DNA from: Chionoecetes opilio
Lineage: Eukaryota > Arthropoda > Malacostraca > Decapoda > Majidae
NCBI GenBank assembly: GCA_016584305.1
Contig: JACEEZ010020552.1
Span: forward strand, 48,501-112,500
DNA: 64,000 nt
Reading direction: 5' to 3'
The translations under genes and the position numbers were made by a program. This document shows positions 12,249 through 23,817 of the stretch, piece by piece (position 1 is the stretch's first letter; each line of letters begins with the position of its first letter). Under the pieces are notes generated by a model. The model worked only from the letters and a program-made list of their open reading frames with translations. It made no database searches and had not been told where the DNA came from.

Positions 12249-12900
12249 GTTGCGGCGTCTGCTGGCTGGCAACACCTCGCCTTTTTGTCCTGCAGCTGCT
12301 TCGGAGTCCTCAGTCTTCCCTCGGCACCAAAGATTGATTATACTTCTTTTTTCCTCACTGCAGATTTGTTTCCAGATTATTTCCTTTTTATTTTTTTATT
12401 TTTTTTCCCACCTTCCCTTGATTTTTATTCCCATTTTTCCTCCCTCATTATTTTTTCCTCGCCCTATTTCTTCTCCCTGGAGATTATTCTACTTTATTTC
12501 CTCCCTTTCTAACTTTTTCTCCCATTCATTCTGCTTATCTTATTTTTCCCTTCCTCTCTATTTTCTTTACAGGAACTACACCACGTGTATGTCTCACGGC
12601 CTCTTGTAGCTTCCTTATTTTTTTTCTCTCTAAATTTTTTCAAAATTTTCCTTTAGAAATTTTAATTTCTTCCTACCCGCTACGTAGATTTTTTCCCCTT
12701 TACCTCCCTTCTAGATTTATTTTCCGTTCTTCCTCGAATAGCTACCTAAGTAGATTTCTTCCCAGCTCTACCGTAGATTTTCCTTTTTTTTCCCTCCCCT
12801 TCATTGATTTTTCCTTTGTCCTCTCTTTAATGATTTTTCCTTTTATTCCCCCACTCAGATAGTTTCCTCACATGCCATTTCTGATCATTGCTTCCATTTC
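12249..12900 (-). promoter_or_regulatory. PHF14 upstream region; 550-bp strand-asymmetric pyrimidine tract
   Basis: From about 12345 to 12895 the plus strand is almost all T and C (many ttcccttcc and ttttt blocks), so the minus strand, the PHF14 sense strand, is purine-rich just before the gene's start codon. A reversed LINE-A tail lies inside (12571-12622). I see no clear TATA box; promoter role is inferred from position. Confidence 0.35.
12571..12622 (+). mobile_element. LINE-A 3' tail fragment, plus sense
   Basis: ctcacggcctcttgtagctt and ttattttt, the 3' extremity of the LINE-A family, inside the pyrimidine-rich tract upstream of PHF14. Confidence 0.55.
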
Positions 12901-12911
12901 TCTGATCACTT

Positions 12912-12978
12912 AAGAACATAAGATAAGAAGGAAGCTACAAGAGGCCGCGAGACCTACACGAGGTAGTTCCTATAGGCC
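12912..12978 (-). mobile_element. LINE-A 3' tail fragment
   Basis: aagaacataag tail plus gaagctacaagaggccgcga; about 65 bp only, possibly a SINE sharing the LINE tail. Confidence 0.6.
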
Positions 12979-13637
12979 ACTTAATCTATAAACAACTTGG
13001 AAAACCAAAGTGATAGCTATTATGCATCCTTGCCTTGCACCTGCTTGTATTTTGAAGCTTTTTCTCCACTCCTAGCTTCTACACATGCACTGAAACGCAC
13101 TGAAATCCTTGCTCCTCATCCAACACCTTCCACTTACTCTATCCCAGCCTTCTCTAAAACTATGAATGCAGCATAGGTCTATACTTACTTGATACTTCAA
13201 TGTCTTCCTAGGTGTTCTTCAGCACTGCATATTAGTGGAACGGGGAAATTGATATAAAGCTTTCAACCCTAGTCTAACAGGACACTCAAGATACATGGCA
13301 CTTTAACCAACAGAACAAAAAACACTATAAGTGCTTATATAGTGGATCATTATTATTATTATTATATATATTTTTTTTTGGGGGGGGGGGGCAACAGGTG
13401 GTGCTAAAATCGGCCCCCTTCGTAAATCGTCTAAAACAATGAGCCTGTGCATCACAAAATATTGATCTTTTAACTATGTGCATGCAAAAGTTCCCAGATA
13501 AAAAAAACCCACATGGAAACAGGTAGTAAATAAATTGTATATTCTACACTTTTGGCTTTGGCCAAACTACACGAGTTTTCCTTTTAGGGGAGGGGGGGGA
13601 GGGGGGTGCATGGCTCAAGTTCACCCCCAAGAGACTA

Positions 13638-13699
13638 TAAGAACATAAGAAAATAAGGAAACTACAAGAGGCCGCGAGACCTACACGAGGTAGTTTCTG
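13638..13699 (-). mobile_element. LINE-A 3' tail fragment
   Basis: Same 62-bp end; intergenic between PHF14 and GTPBP6. Confidence 0.6.
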
Positions 13700-14308
13700 T
13701 AACTATATAAATATTATGAATCACTATGGCTTACGTGAGGTTTGGTTAACCTTGAACTCCCTGCCACCCAATGATCACCCACACTGTCCCTCCACTCAAC
13801 ATTGTACTCTAAACACATTAAGTGCAGTCCACCTTTCATGTGCAGGGAAATTCTTCTTACTGTTACAGGATGAATAAACTCCCTGAGGCTACAAGCTGCT
13901 TCTCACTCCACCTTGGCAGAAAATAAGATTTCTTAATGCACTTCAGGATTTAATTTCAGATATAAACATTTTCCATCCCTGACACAACAGTGCAACTTTT
14001 ACTGCACACATTGCAGGTAAAACCAATTACATTGTTCAGACTACCCATCACACCGCTACATATCTGCAGGTATCACAGTGAAGTGAAGTTTACACTCGTA
14101 TATTTTTCATGATGCATGTAGCTACTAACCATGACTCAACACTGGCACAGTCTACATTGTTATTAGAATGACAAATAATTAACAAGCTTAAGCAGTGGAA
14201 ACACGAATCTGTAGCACTGGGCACTTGCTATCAACATTTTATTCAACTTATGTAGATGTCTTTTATACAAAAAACAATGTCTAATATTATGTTTACCACA
14301 TGCCAAAC

Positions 14309-14314
14309 TTTATT
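14309..14314 (-). terminator. Candidate GTPBP6 poly(A) signal (AATAAA)
   Basis: An AATAAA hexamer on the minus strand about 250 nt after the GTPBP6 stop, which would give a 3'UTR of ordinary length. Inferred from position only. Confidence 0.4.
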
Positions 14315-14561
14315 TTTGACACCAGTGAGTAATGTCAAAATTTCAACTGGATGATTTACATTACATAAAATAGAATATCTTCATTTTCCATGTGCAATGA
14401 CTGCCTCAGTTGCATCTTGATAAACTTTGATACGTTTTCAGACCTATACACATGTAAGCAAAGTTTATCTTCAGTTTTCTCAGGATGATTACATTATTAA
14501 GGATAGAAGGGTTGGGGTGAATGTGGTAGTACTGTAAGTTAGGCTACTCTTCTAAAGGCAT

Positions 14562-17500
14562 TCATTGTTTTCCAAAGTTACGGTGGAAGGCGGAAAGTTC
14601 TTGGTTTGTCAACACTGCGAGGATGTGTGTGGTCTGGGGATCAGCCTCATCCATCTCCTCATAAGCCAAGCCAGTTACTCGCCTCAGCCATCTGCAAGAA
14701 GCATTTATAGTACTTCAGGATATATAAGTAAAAACTCCAGTAACTTCAATGAAATTCCTCTTGAAATTTGTCACTAAGAGTAAAACATACAATCTGAGAT
14801 ATGTGTGCGATAAGATTATAAGAGTGCAAAGAAAAATCTAAGTTTTCATTTCAAGTAGATAGATATTAAACAAAGATGTAGGAACAATTTAGAAAGTGAC
14901 AGGGGGGGGGACGACTCTATGACTCAGGGTAATAAAGAATGTGAAGATGAAGAAAATAAAGATGAAGGTGTAAATAAAATAAGAAAAGTTGAAAAGAGGA
15001 AACAGTTGTATAATCTTACTGGATTTCACGGGAACCAGTAGGGAGAGAAAACTTCCACACTTTCCGTCCCGTGACCCTCAGTACCTCGCCCTCCACGTCA
15101 TGCAGCAGGTCCTCAATGCCTGAAACACATCATAAGAACATAAGAAAATAAGGAAGCTACAAGAGGCCACGAGACCTACACGTGGTAGTTCCTGTTACTT
15201 AACACTACCCACATCCACCTTTCATTCCCATCCATGAATTTATCCAGACTCCTTTTAAAGCTCCCTATTGGCTCCGCACTGACCACCTGAAGACTGAGTC
15301 CATTCCAATCATTTACCACCCTATTTGTGAACCAGTTTTCCCCTATTTCCGTTTTAAATCTACGCTTTATCATCAAGAGTCACTTGCTCGTGCACCATCC
15401 GGGGAGTTTGGGCGGAAAAGATTTATTAAACAACAATTGAAAGAAATATGACTAAATGGCATTCTAAAGATATTCCCTTTATCTGGTACTTTTACAATCT
15501 AACCATTATCACTTTATAACTAAAACATTTGGACAGTCAACACTTTTGGGGGAAAAGATTTATTAAACAACAATTGAAAGAAATATGACTAAATGGCATT
15601 CTATTTTTATTTTCCTTTTTCTTGTACTTTTTTAATCTAAGCATTATCACTTTACAAGTAAAAAATGTAGTAATGGAAAGTTTTTGTACACTGTTTCGGA
15701 AATGTTTTTCTTAAGGCCATTTTGGGGGAAAAGATCTATTAGACAACAATTGAAATTAATATGACAAAATGGCATTCTAAAAATATTCCCTTTATACTTT
15801 TAGAACCTAAGCATTATCATTATAACTCCAAAATTTAGTAATGGAAAGTTTTTGTACACTATTTCATGTATTTCTGAAGGCTAATACATCTTTTTACCTT
15901 GCCCCTTGAGTGCTGAGACCCTGTGTGCTTCTTTGAGTTCTTCTTTTGGTTTTGCTGTTTCGAGATCTATTTTATTGGCCACTGTTATGATGGGCGTGTC
16001 CTCGGGCAGCGGCAGAGAGGCGAGGGTCTGGGTGACGATGGCTCCCTGCAGTTCATAGTCTGGATGGCTGGCGTCTCTCACATGCACCACCACATTCTGA
16101 TGAACCAATTATACACTCACTGTAATGGTTTTTTTTTTTGGCGAATGTAAGTTTTTTGTAAGAGATGTAAATAAACTTTACCCCTTCACACCCAGATCTT
16201 TCCTTTGCTATAAAAAATTGTCTGCTGTCGAGCCATAAAACTTCGAAAAGTAACTGAATATACCAAATTAGTTAGTAAATGAGGATACTAAACAGGCCAT
16301 ATCTATAAAACATTGCTTATATTCACTAAAAATTGTCTAATGGTATAAAAACTACAGTGAAAATTACGTTCTGGGCCTCAAGGGATTAACTATAAAACTG
16401 TAATGAGTAGCCACAATATCCTAGGTATGACATTTAGTTTTTGTAATAATTTCAATTGAATCTATTGGTTATTAGGAGACAAGCAATGATCGGTTTACCA
16501 ACAAAATGCATATAAAAATTATTAATACATGTAATAACAAAGAATTTATAGCATAAGACTGGCAAAAACTGGTTATATGACTTTACTAACAGAGTACACA
16601 GCATCTTCCAGTGTTGCCTTAAAGGACGCCACAAGCTCTGTAGGAATGTCCTGAATGAACCCAACAGTATCAATGAAGAGCACTTCCAGACCGCAGGGCA
16701 GGCGACCCTCATGCGCTGTGACATCCAGGGTGGCAAACAGCTGATCCTTCCCTTCAGCCCGTGCATCGCTAGTAATGGCATGGATTAGTGAGGTCTTCCC
16801 TGGGATAAAGAAAATATGCTTTAATTATCCTTCAACTTCATTATATGTGTATGTAGATAAATAAGAGAATACTTCCATATTACAGTACTGCTTGTGTTGA
16901 TTGATTGATTGTAATGCCAAAAAAGGGGATATGTGCCAGACATCAGAGGTCATATGGCAAAGCATACAAAAGGGAGGGGTTAGAGAAAAAGAGTGCAACG
17001 GTGAGGGAAGGGGAGAGGAATGGGATGTTACAGCAGGATGGTTAAATGATTTAAATCAAATGAAAGATATGTAATTGTTGGAGGAAGGAGATTATAAATT
17101 ACGAATTGGGACAGGGGGATAAGTAAGAAAAGTTTCTTGGAGGCAGAGAACTTGAGGCTCATAGCAAGAAATCAGGCGATGAAGGTCTGCTTGTGTTGCC
17201 ATGCCATAAGCTCTTCACCTCCACATCCTGCATCTGATCTAACCATCCTGCTGTAACTTTCCGTTCTTTCCCCTTCCCTCACCGTTTCGCTATTTTTCTA
17301 TAATTCCTCCCCTTATTATGCTTTCCCATAGTGCCATATGACCTCTGATGTCTGGCACATTCACCTTTTTTGGCATTAAATCAATCAATCAATCAATCCT
17401 CACCTGAGTTAGTGTAGCCAACGACTGCCACCGTGGGAATGCTGTCTTTGGTTCTTCTCTGCCTGATGATTGCTCTAACTCCTGCCAGCTTGTCCAATGC

Positions 17501-17726
17501 AGCTTTGAGGTGCTTTTCCCTTTCCATGATCATTAAATGCCCTTTTTCACCAGACAATCTCTTTCTGGAAAGATGCAAATGAATAACACCTAACAGCTGT
17601 GAGAGGACTTATCACTGACTGACTGTGTGGGGAACAACTAATAAAAAGGAGACAGGATTGTACTGATCTTGATAGGGAGTCCTTCGAGTGTGGAAAAAAT
17701 GTATTGCCTTGGGGATAATATTGCGG

Positions 17727-17820
<94 letters not shown>

Positions 17821-20800
17821 GAGCGAGAGAGAGAGAGCTAATGTGTTTCAATGAGCTGCATTGATAGGAGCAATCAGAGACTCTTGGCTGTCTAAAAGGG
17901 TTCAAGGCACAGGAGTCAAGATAAGTGTCCATGAAATGATACTTGCCAGACTAATAAATGTGATTCATAGAAAACTCTAAATTTAGAAAATACCTCATAT
18001 AGGGTAACTCAGCTAAGGCGACCTGCAAACGGGCCTCCTTGGTGTGGGCATGATAACGGAATATTCCTAATACTACTGAGTACCGGTCCAGCACCTTCCT
18101 CCCAAAGGCCTCCTCCAGCTCGCTGTGTGGAAACAAACACCAACATGGTTACTTAAAATAAAATAAAATAAATAAATAAATTGTTAAATTGTTAAGAGCA
18201 AAAATAAAGATTCATGAATGTGTCTAAAATAAAAGTTTAACAATAATTTGCCCTGGATTAGAGGGATATGTACAATGCCATCCACTTAATGATGTACTAC
18301 TTTTAATGAAATTGTACTACTTTTAAATTCTTGCAGTTACATACATGCTATACAATTAATTATTTAACAGAAATTTTTGTTCAATACTGGCAATGCACAA
18401 AAGATGTTCAAAGCTTTCCAGTAGTGGTGTGGCTCTTACATGATCTGCGCCTTCCTCAGCATTTCAACACTTATGAAGACACAAGATATATTGCGTGAAG
18501 CTCGAGCTTGAGAGACCAGGCGCTCCAGAGTGCCTGACCCAAAAATGAGCTTGCGATCCATGGTTCTCACTGGCACTATTTCCTGTGTACAAGCACAATA
18601 AATACATGGACAAAATACCTCAAGTATCATTGCTTATACTTATACCCCTTAAAATAGGTAACTATGTGGTGATAAACCATGATAAGTCAGTAAGAAATGG
18701 GAAGGTAAATAGACTAAAGTATGGAGCTCATCTACCTGATTTCACACCGAGATTCTTCTGAGGGACAAGGAAATGAGGTCACACCTACTTAGTTGTAAAA
18801 CAATAATAGGACCGATCAATACTAAAATGTAAATTTCCTTTTCACACAAATGGCTATTTCTCAAGCATTTGTGACATCTTATTATATATGTACAGGAAAA
18901 CCTCGTTTATCCGGCACCTCGGGGGGGGGAGCGCATGCCGGATAACTCATTTTGCCGTTGTTTTGAGTTACTCTTATGGAATCGCCCAAAATCCCAATAT
19001 TTTTTTTTCTTTTCTTACATCACAAGGAACTAGCCAAGGGCACAACAAAAATGGGAAACACAAAGCCCGCTTAGTTGCCAGTCCCTATAAAGAAGACAGT
19101 AAGAGAATAAAATAAAAAAGAGGGGTGAGCCTATTTAGTTCGGGAGGTGTCTTGTTACTCTTCTTTTGAAAAGATGTTAGTCATAGGAAAGTGGAAAAAT
19201 ATAAACAGGAAGAGAGTTCCAGAGTTTACCAGTGAAAGGGATGAAAGGGTTGCCAACCCTGCTTACCCCGCCAAATTTGAACTAAATTTCTGCCAATTTC
19301 CTCAATTTTTGAAATAATTATACCTAATTAATGCCTGGGTTATCTGCTGAGTGCCCCTTTCTACCCCGCACTCCTTGTCAGGATGGACAAGCCAGTCCTC
19401 GTGTCGCACGCCAGCAGCACGAACACTCTCCTCTCTTTTTTCACAGGATCAGGACCACGGGCTCAAGCTAGCCCGTGGTCCTCCCTGCTGGAGGCCTGGA
19501 GAAGAAAAAAAAAAAAAAAAAAAAAAAAAAAATGCCTGCGGTCGATTAGTGCCGTTGTTTTGAATGCCGGTTAAATGAGGTTCTCCTGTATATGGAAGCA
19601 AACTTGATCCATTAAAAATGAGAAGACTTCAGTTCGAAGAGGCCCATCAGACTGATTGATTTAATGCCAAAAAAGGGGGAAATGTGCCAGACATCAGAGG
19701 TCATATGGCACTATGGCAAAGCATAATAAGGGGAGGGATTATAGAAAAATAGTGAAACGGTGAGGGAAGGGGAAAGAACGGAATGTTACAGCAGGATGGT
19801 TAGATCAGATACAGGATGTGGATTTGTTGGAGGAAGGAGGTTAAATTTTCCAGGGAGAAGTAGGGGGATTCCGGGAGAATGTCCACAAGACAGGGAGGTC
19901 AGGAAAGGGAGGACAAATGAGGGAAGGAACTGGAATGGGCAGTAGTAAGATGGGGGCAGGATATTAGGACATTTCTCAAGCATTTGTGGCATCTTATTAT
20001 ATATATGGAAGCAAACTTGATGCATTAGAAATGAGAATACGTCAGTTAGAGAGAGTCCCTGTCAGAGCAACATGAATTCTGCTAAAACAGAAGTAGGTAC
20101 AAACACCAAATTCATGGTGAAGCTTGGGTGAAGGAATGGAGAATTATTGATGCTTTAGAATAAATTTATGGGAACACTGGCCCAAAGAAATTGTCAGTTT
20201 ACTCGTTATAAGAATGGATGCAATGATGTTTAAAGATGATGCTGGCAGAGGCAGATCATCGATTTCAGTTTTACGATTTTTTTTTAATGGTTTTCAGGCC
20301 CAAATTGAAGAGGACTGAAGATTAACAGCAAAAATAATAGCTAACATCCTAAGCTTCTCATCTGGTTCAACTCACACAATTCTAACTGAAGAACTGCAGT
20401 TGAGCAAACTTTCTACTCGATGCATCCCAAAACTGTTGTGCCCAGATCAGTCACAAATAAGAGATTTGACACACCTTATTATTGTCACCTATACACAGAG
20501 TAAATTAAATACCTTGTCCACCACGTGAACACCAGGCAGCGTGGCCACCAGCGCCACTGCTTCATCCAGCAGCAGCTGTCCTGAAGTGTCCGTTCTCTTG
20601 CTGGCTCCCCATTTCACCCAGGGCTGCAGCACCAACACACCAACACGCTCAGGTCCTCTTGACTTGGATCCAACGAATTCTAAAATTCTTGCGTCACCCC
20701 TTAGTGACTCAAAATATTCATCCTCCAACAAACTTTCATCTATAATATTTTCTTCAAGCTCTACTGATAAACTTTCTTTGTTGTACATTTTTTTCTTTTT

Positions 20801-21055
20801 AAAGTCACATTGTGTTAGAGAAAACTGCCTCACATGAACTTTGCCAAAACTACACATAGTATTCACGTGTCCATTCACATCACCATGTCCATGGCTCTCC
20901 TTTGTAAAAAGTGATCTTGACACTATGTGATTCCATTTTCTTAAACTTCGATCACAGAACCAACTGTAGTTATTACTGGTAAAATATATCTTAGTTGACA
21001 TGAAGAATCTTTCATGATTATTTGCAAAAACTGTTAATCTTCTTAAACATGCCAT
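14562..21055 (-). CDS. GTPBP6: GTPBP6-like HflX-family GTPase, complete, 537 aa
   Basis: HflX/GTPBP6 GTPase; vertebrate GTPBP6 acts on mitochondrial ribosomes in biogenesis and recycling. Coding exons: 21055-20513, 18582-18440, 18122-17994, 17564-17404, 16799-16591, 16096-15898, 15119-15020, 14691-14562 (TGA). All phases close. Residues 1-40 are Arg-rich and acid-poor, as in a mitochondrial presequence. The HflX N-domain follows (DRKLIFGSGTLERLV, TKEARLQVALAELPYM), then a coiled linker. G-domain: P-loop GYTNSGKTS (about 319-329), LFATLDVTAHEG (about 346), DTVGF (369-373), NKID (436-439) and VSALKGQG. A short C-terminal domain ends NFGKQ. An in-frame ATG lies 30 bp upstream (21085), but the acceptor gaattttcag just before 21060 favours 21055 as start with a 5'UTR exon further upstream. 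Length is close to human GTPBP6. Confidence 0.95.
15129..15378 (-). mobile_element. LINE-A 3' end beside GTPBP6 exon 7 acceptor
   Basis: Minus frame: FKTEIGENWFTNRVVNDWNG and SFKRSLDKFMDGNERW, the C-terminus of a LINE RT, then the TTATGTTC tail. The tail ends about 10 bp from the exon at 15119. Confidence 0.8.
16181..16385 (-). mobile_element. TTAA-type MITE copy 4
   Basis: Reverse orientation, left target mutated to tTTA, right TTAA at 16386-16389. In a GTPBP6 intron, 84 bp from exon 6. Confidence 0.8.
16895..17130 (-). mobile_element. LINE-B 3' end
   Basis: Same sequence, in a GTPBP6 intron, forming an inverted pair with 17231-17398. Confidence 0.75.
17231..17398 (+). mobile_element. LINE-B 3' end, opposite orientation, abutting a GTPBP6 donor
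   Basis: Plus-sense copy ending in (ATCA)n at 17384-17398. The intron starts gtgagg and runs straight into the tail, so the element lies 6 bp from the exon edge at 17404. Confidence 0.75.
17730..17838. repeat. (GA)n microsatellite
   Basis: Over 100 bp of AG repeats in a GTPBP6 intron. Confidence 0.95.
18891..19590. mobile_element. pogo/Tigger-like element, TA-flanked, with nested LINE-C
   Basis: Ends tacaggaaaacctcgttta and taaatgaggttctcctgta. The centre holds a LINE-C 3' end (19006-19250), a poly(A) tract (19504-19531) and a perfect 13-bp stem at 19451-19482. An empty-site paralog lies at 19972-20045. Confidence 0.7.
19006..19250 (-). mobile_element. LINE-C 3' end
   Basis: Same family as 62949-63190, nested in the pogo-like element. 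Confidence 0.65.
19655..19970 (-). mobile_element. LINE-B 3' end flanked by ~100-bp direct repeats
   Basis: Longer copy. The sequence to its right (19972-20045) repeats the sequence to its left (18860-18890 plus 19589-19654), the left copy being interrupted by the pogo-like element. Confidence 0.75.
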
Positions 21056-21121
21056 CTTGACTGAAAATTCAATATTGTAAGGCACTTACAAACTTAATAT
21101 CTTATTGATTTTAGAAAATGT

Positions 21122-23488
21122 TCATTTCTCATCTTCAGAAGGCTTGGGCCTTTCAGAGATGGGGTTCAAATATGTATGTTTGTCCTCGGCTGCCATCCAG
21201 CCGTCCTGGCATGACTTGGCGCGCACGCTGGTCACCTGGTAGGCCACAGCACACGCCACCAAGCTTGACACAATGATGTGACCCTTGCGAGAGTAAGGCA
21301 GCTGCTTCTCGGCCAGGTGCTGCGTGATGTAGGAAAATCCAAAGGCTGCAGAAAAACAGACAAAATCTTACAATAGTGTCACACAATGCTTAGTCTTTCA
21401 TAAAAGACAACATTGAAACTTCTCATTTACATTAAGAACAACTATTACAAATGATGTATAATAACAAGAAACTGGATTCATTAAACATCTAATATACTAT
21501 AGGAGTAGCCGTGTGTCTGTCTGTCTGTTTTGGGTAGCCGAAACTGTAAATTCAATTTTGATGAGAATAGGCAAAAAAAATTGCAATTAAATCGTAGGTG
21601 GTAAACGGCTTGGTCCCATGTTGATTGAATCATTTTGAAGGTGAGTTTTGGGCTAAAAACACTTTCAGGAGTATTAGATTACCGGAAGAAACTCTACGGT
21701 AACGTCTTGCTACATTTCACTTACTCCGTAGATTCATGGCCTTACCGTATGTGTGAACATAAGAAAATAAGGAAGCTACAAGAGGCCGTGAGGCCTACAC
21801 GTGGTAGTTCCTGTTACCTAACACTACCTACATCCACCTTTCATCCCCATCAGGGGCGTAGTTAGGCCTGGGCATTGGGGGCTGTAGCCCCGAATGTTTT
21901 ATGAATAGCCCCGGATCTCAAATACCTTTTCTTATTTATTTATTATTATATTTTTTTCTCACAAAAATAAGATAAGCTCTGACTGGGGCCAACATAAAAT
22001 TATAGTAAAAAACAAGATATTTAGATGTTACTTAGCGTATGCTGATGGCATCCTTTTTATGAACAGGACATGAGAGGTGGAGAGAACAGTTTTCCTAAGC
22101 AAATTATCGGAGCCTTTTGGTAGAGCACAGTGTCTCACATCTTATATTCATTATAGTCTTAAATAAATAGAAAATTATCCTGTAAAAATTTTAAGATCTC
22201 TTGGCTGGGCTAAGCCCCCAATGTTTCAAGATCCTAAATATGCCTCTGATCCCCATCCATGAACCTATCCAGCCCCTCTTTAAAGCTCCCCAATGACTCC
22301 ACACTAACTACCTGTCTACTAAGTCCATTCCAATCATTCACCACCCTATTTGTGAACCAGTTTTTCCCTATTTCTTTTTTGAATCTACGCTTTTCCAGCT
22401 TGAATCCGTTACTCGTGTGCGTGTGTGTGCGCATGCATGCATGTGTGTGTGTGCATGTATGTATGTGTGCATGTGTGTGTGTGTGTGTGCTTGGGGTCGA
22501 TATTCTAATATAATCCACGCACGGCCAACTCTACGTCAGCCTATCAAGGGTTGGCTGAGCTGATGCCGTCGAAGTGTTGGCGCCAAGTGGAAGCACACGA
22601 ACGTGATCTACCCCGAGGCACTTTGACCAGTGACCAACGACAGCAACAACACGATTGGAGTTTGCACTCACATTGTGGTCCAATATATACTAATATTACA
22701 AACATCAATTCATGGGTCCGAAGGGCCCACAAGCACTTGTACATTATAAATAAGAAAGTAAGGAGTTTTTTATGTATTATATGAATAATGAAATACAATT
22801 TGGCTATAATATACGTAATCTAATATACTATAGGAGTAGCCATGTGTCTGTATGTCTGTCTGTCTGCTTTGGGTAGCCAAAACTGTAAATTCAATTTTGA
22901 TGAGTAGGCTCAAAAAATCGCAAATTAATCATAGGTGGTAAGCGATTTGGTTCCATGTCAATTGAAACATTTTGAAGGGGGATTTTGGACTAAAAACACT
23001 TATGAATATTATATTAATGGAAGACATTCTGCGGTAATGCCTTGCCACATTTCACTAACTCCGTAGACTCATGGACTTACCGTTTGTGTGCGTGTGTGAG
23101 TGTGTGTGTTGTTTGTGCATGCATGCATGTGTGTGTGTGCATGTGTGCGTGCGTGTGTGTGTGTGTGTGTGCTTGCAGGACAGGCGTGGGGCTGGGGTGA
23201 GGCAGGCCATGTTGGTGGTAGGTGGTCTACTTCCGAGGCACTTTGACCAGTAACCAACGACAGCAACAGCACGATTGGAGTTTGCACTCACATTGTTGTC
23301 TAATATATACTACTGCTACAAACATCAATACATGGGTCCGAAGGGCCCACAAGCACTTGTTTCTTTCTATTACCTAAGCTGAATGATGCCAGTCCAGTCA
23401 TGAGCGTCCTAGACATACACTCCATGTAGCCTCCAAAGGCTGGAAAGGCCTCCTTGTACTGCTTGATGACGTCATTGTTGTTGTTCAT
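21122..23488 (-). CDS. TMEM141: TMEM141-like small membrane protein, 112 aa
   Basis: Two coding exons: 23488-23374 and 21345-21122 (TGA), joined in phase 1 across Ser-Leu-Ala. The product begins MNNNNDVIKQYKEAFP, continues FGGYMECMSRTLMTGLASFS, and after the intron FGFSYITQHLAEKQLPY. A second hydrophobic helix follows (HIIVSSLVACAVAYQV), then a charged tail ending KPSEDEK. Length, two predicted membrane segments and the conserved basic loop match TMEM141, a two-pass protein of poorly known function. An acceptor (catatttcag) at 23533 shows a 5'UTR intron, so the first exon is upstream. The 2 kb intron is filled with transposon copies. The stop is only 66 bp from the GTPBP6 start on the same strand. 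Confidence 0.85.
21757..22413 (-). mobile_element. LINE-A 3' end interrupted by the hAT MITE
   Basis: Tail at 21757, RT C-terminal frame at 22257-22413 (KKEIGKNWFTNRVVNDWNG). The middle is occupied by 21851-22248. Itself inside a larger repeated element. Confidence 0.8.
21851..22248. mobile_element. hAT-type MITE nested in a LINE-A fragment
   Basis: Termini CAGGGGCGTAGTTAGG and CCTAAATATGCCTCTG are hAT-like. Exact 8-bp duplication ATCCCCAT at 21843-21850 and 22249-22256. It splits a LINE-A 3' end, so it is younger. Confidence 0.85.
22418..22490. repeat. (GT)n-rich block
   Basis: Irregular gtgtgtgtgcatg repeats; a similar block at 23085-23172 in the sister element. Confidence 0.9.
22818..23360. 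mobile_element. Repeated element (TCTAATATACTATAGG start), copy 2
   Basis: Same ends as 21489-22740, without the LINE. Its 3' end is 13 bp from the TMEM141 exon 1 donor. Confidence 0.55.
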
Positions 23489-23817
23489 CTTTCTCTGGCA
23501 ATGTGCACTCTCATACACTCTTTGTAAGTGACCTGAAATATGGCAAAGAATTATTGACACTCTACACAAAGGCTACAACACACTTCCTTTACCCACATGG
23601 ATGACCTCCAGGCTAACTTTGAAATATTGGATTATCCCACTTTCAGAGGAACCCAAACACATTATTCAAGTATAACTAGACTACCTGGAACTCTCGGCGA
23701 GTGTTCCAATTTTTCACGTCGGGGTTTGTTCCTATTTTCGGCGACTGTTCAATGCATTACAAGGCCCGTAGCTATAACTGTCCTCAACTTGTAGATCTGA
23801 CCATCAGCACTATTTTT

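Larger units (their letters stand above)
21489..22740. mobile_element. Repeated element (TCTAATATACTATAGG start), copy 1
   Basis: Starts tctaatatactataggagta and ends at hairpin gggtccgaagggccc plus acaagcacttgt. Hosts LINE-A and a (GT)n block. Possibly Helitron-like (TC start, short 3' hairpin), but the expected CTRR end is not seen. Confidence 0.5.

Noticed and set aside
12160..12609. 149-codon plus-strand ORF upstream of PHF14
   Set aside because: Overlaps PHF14 exon 1 in antisense and then only reads the pyrimidine tract (Phe/Ser/Leu/Pro).
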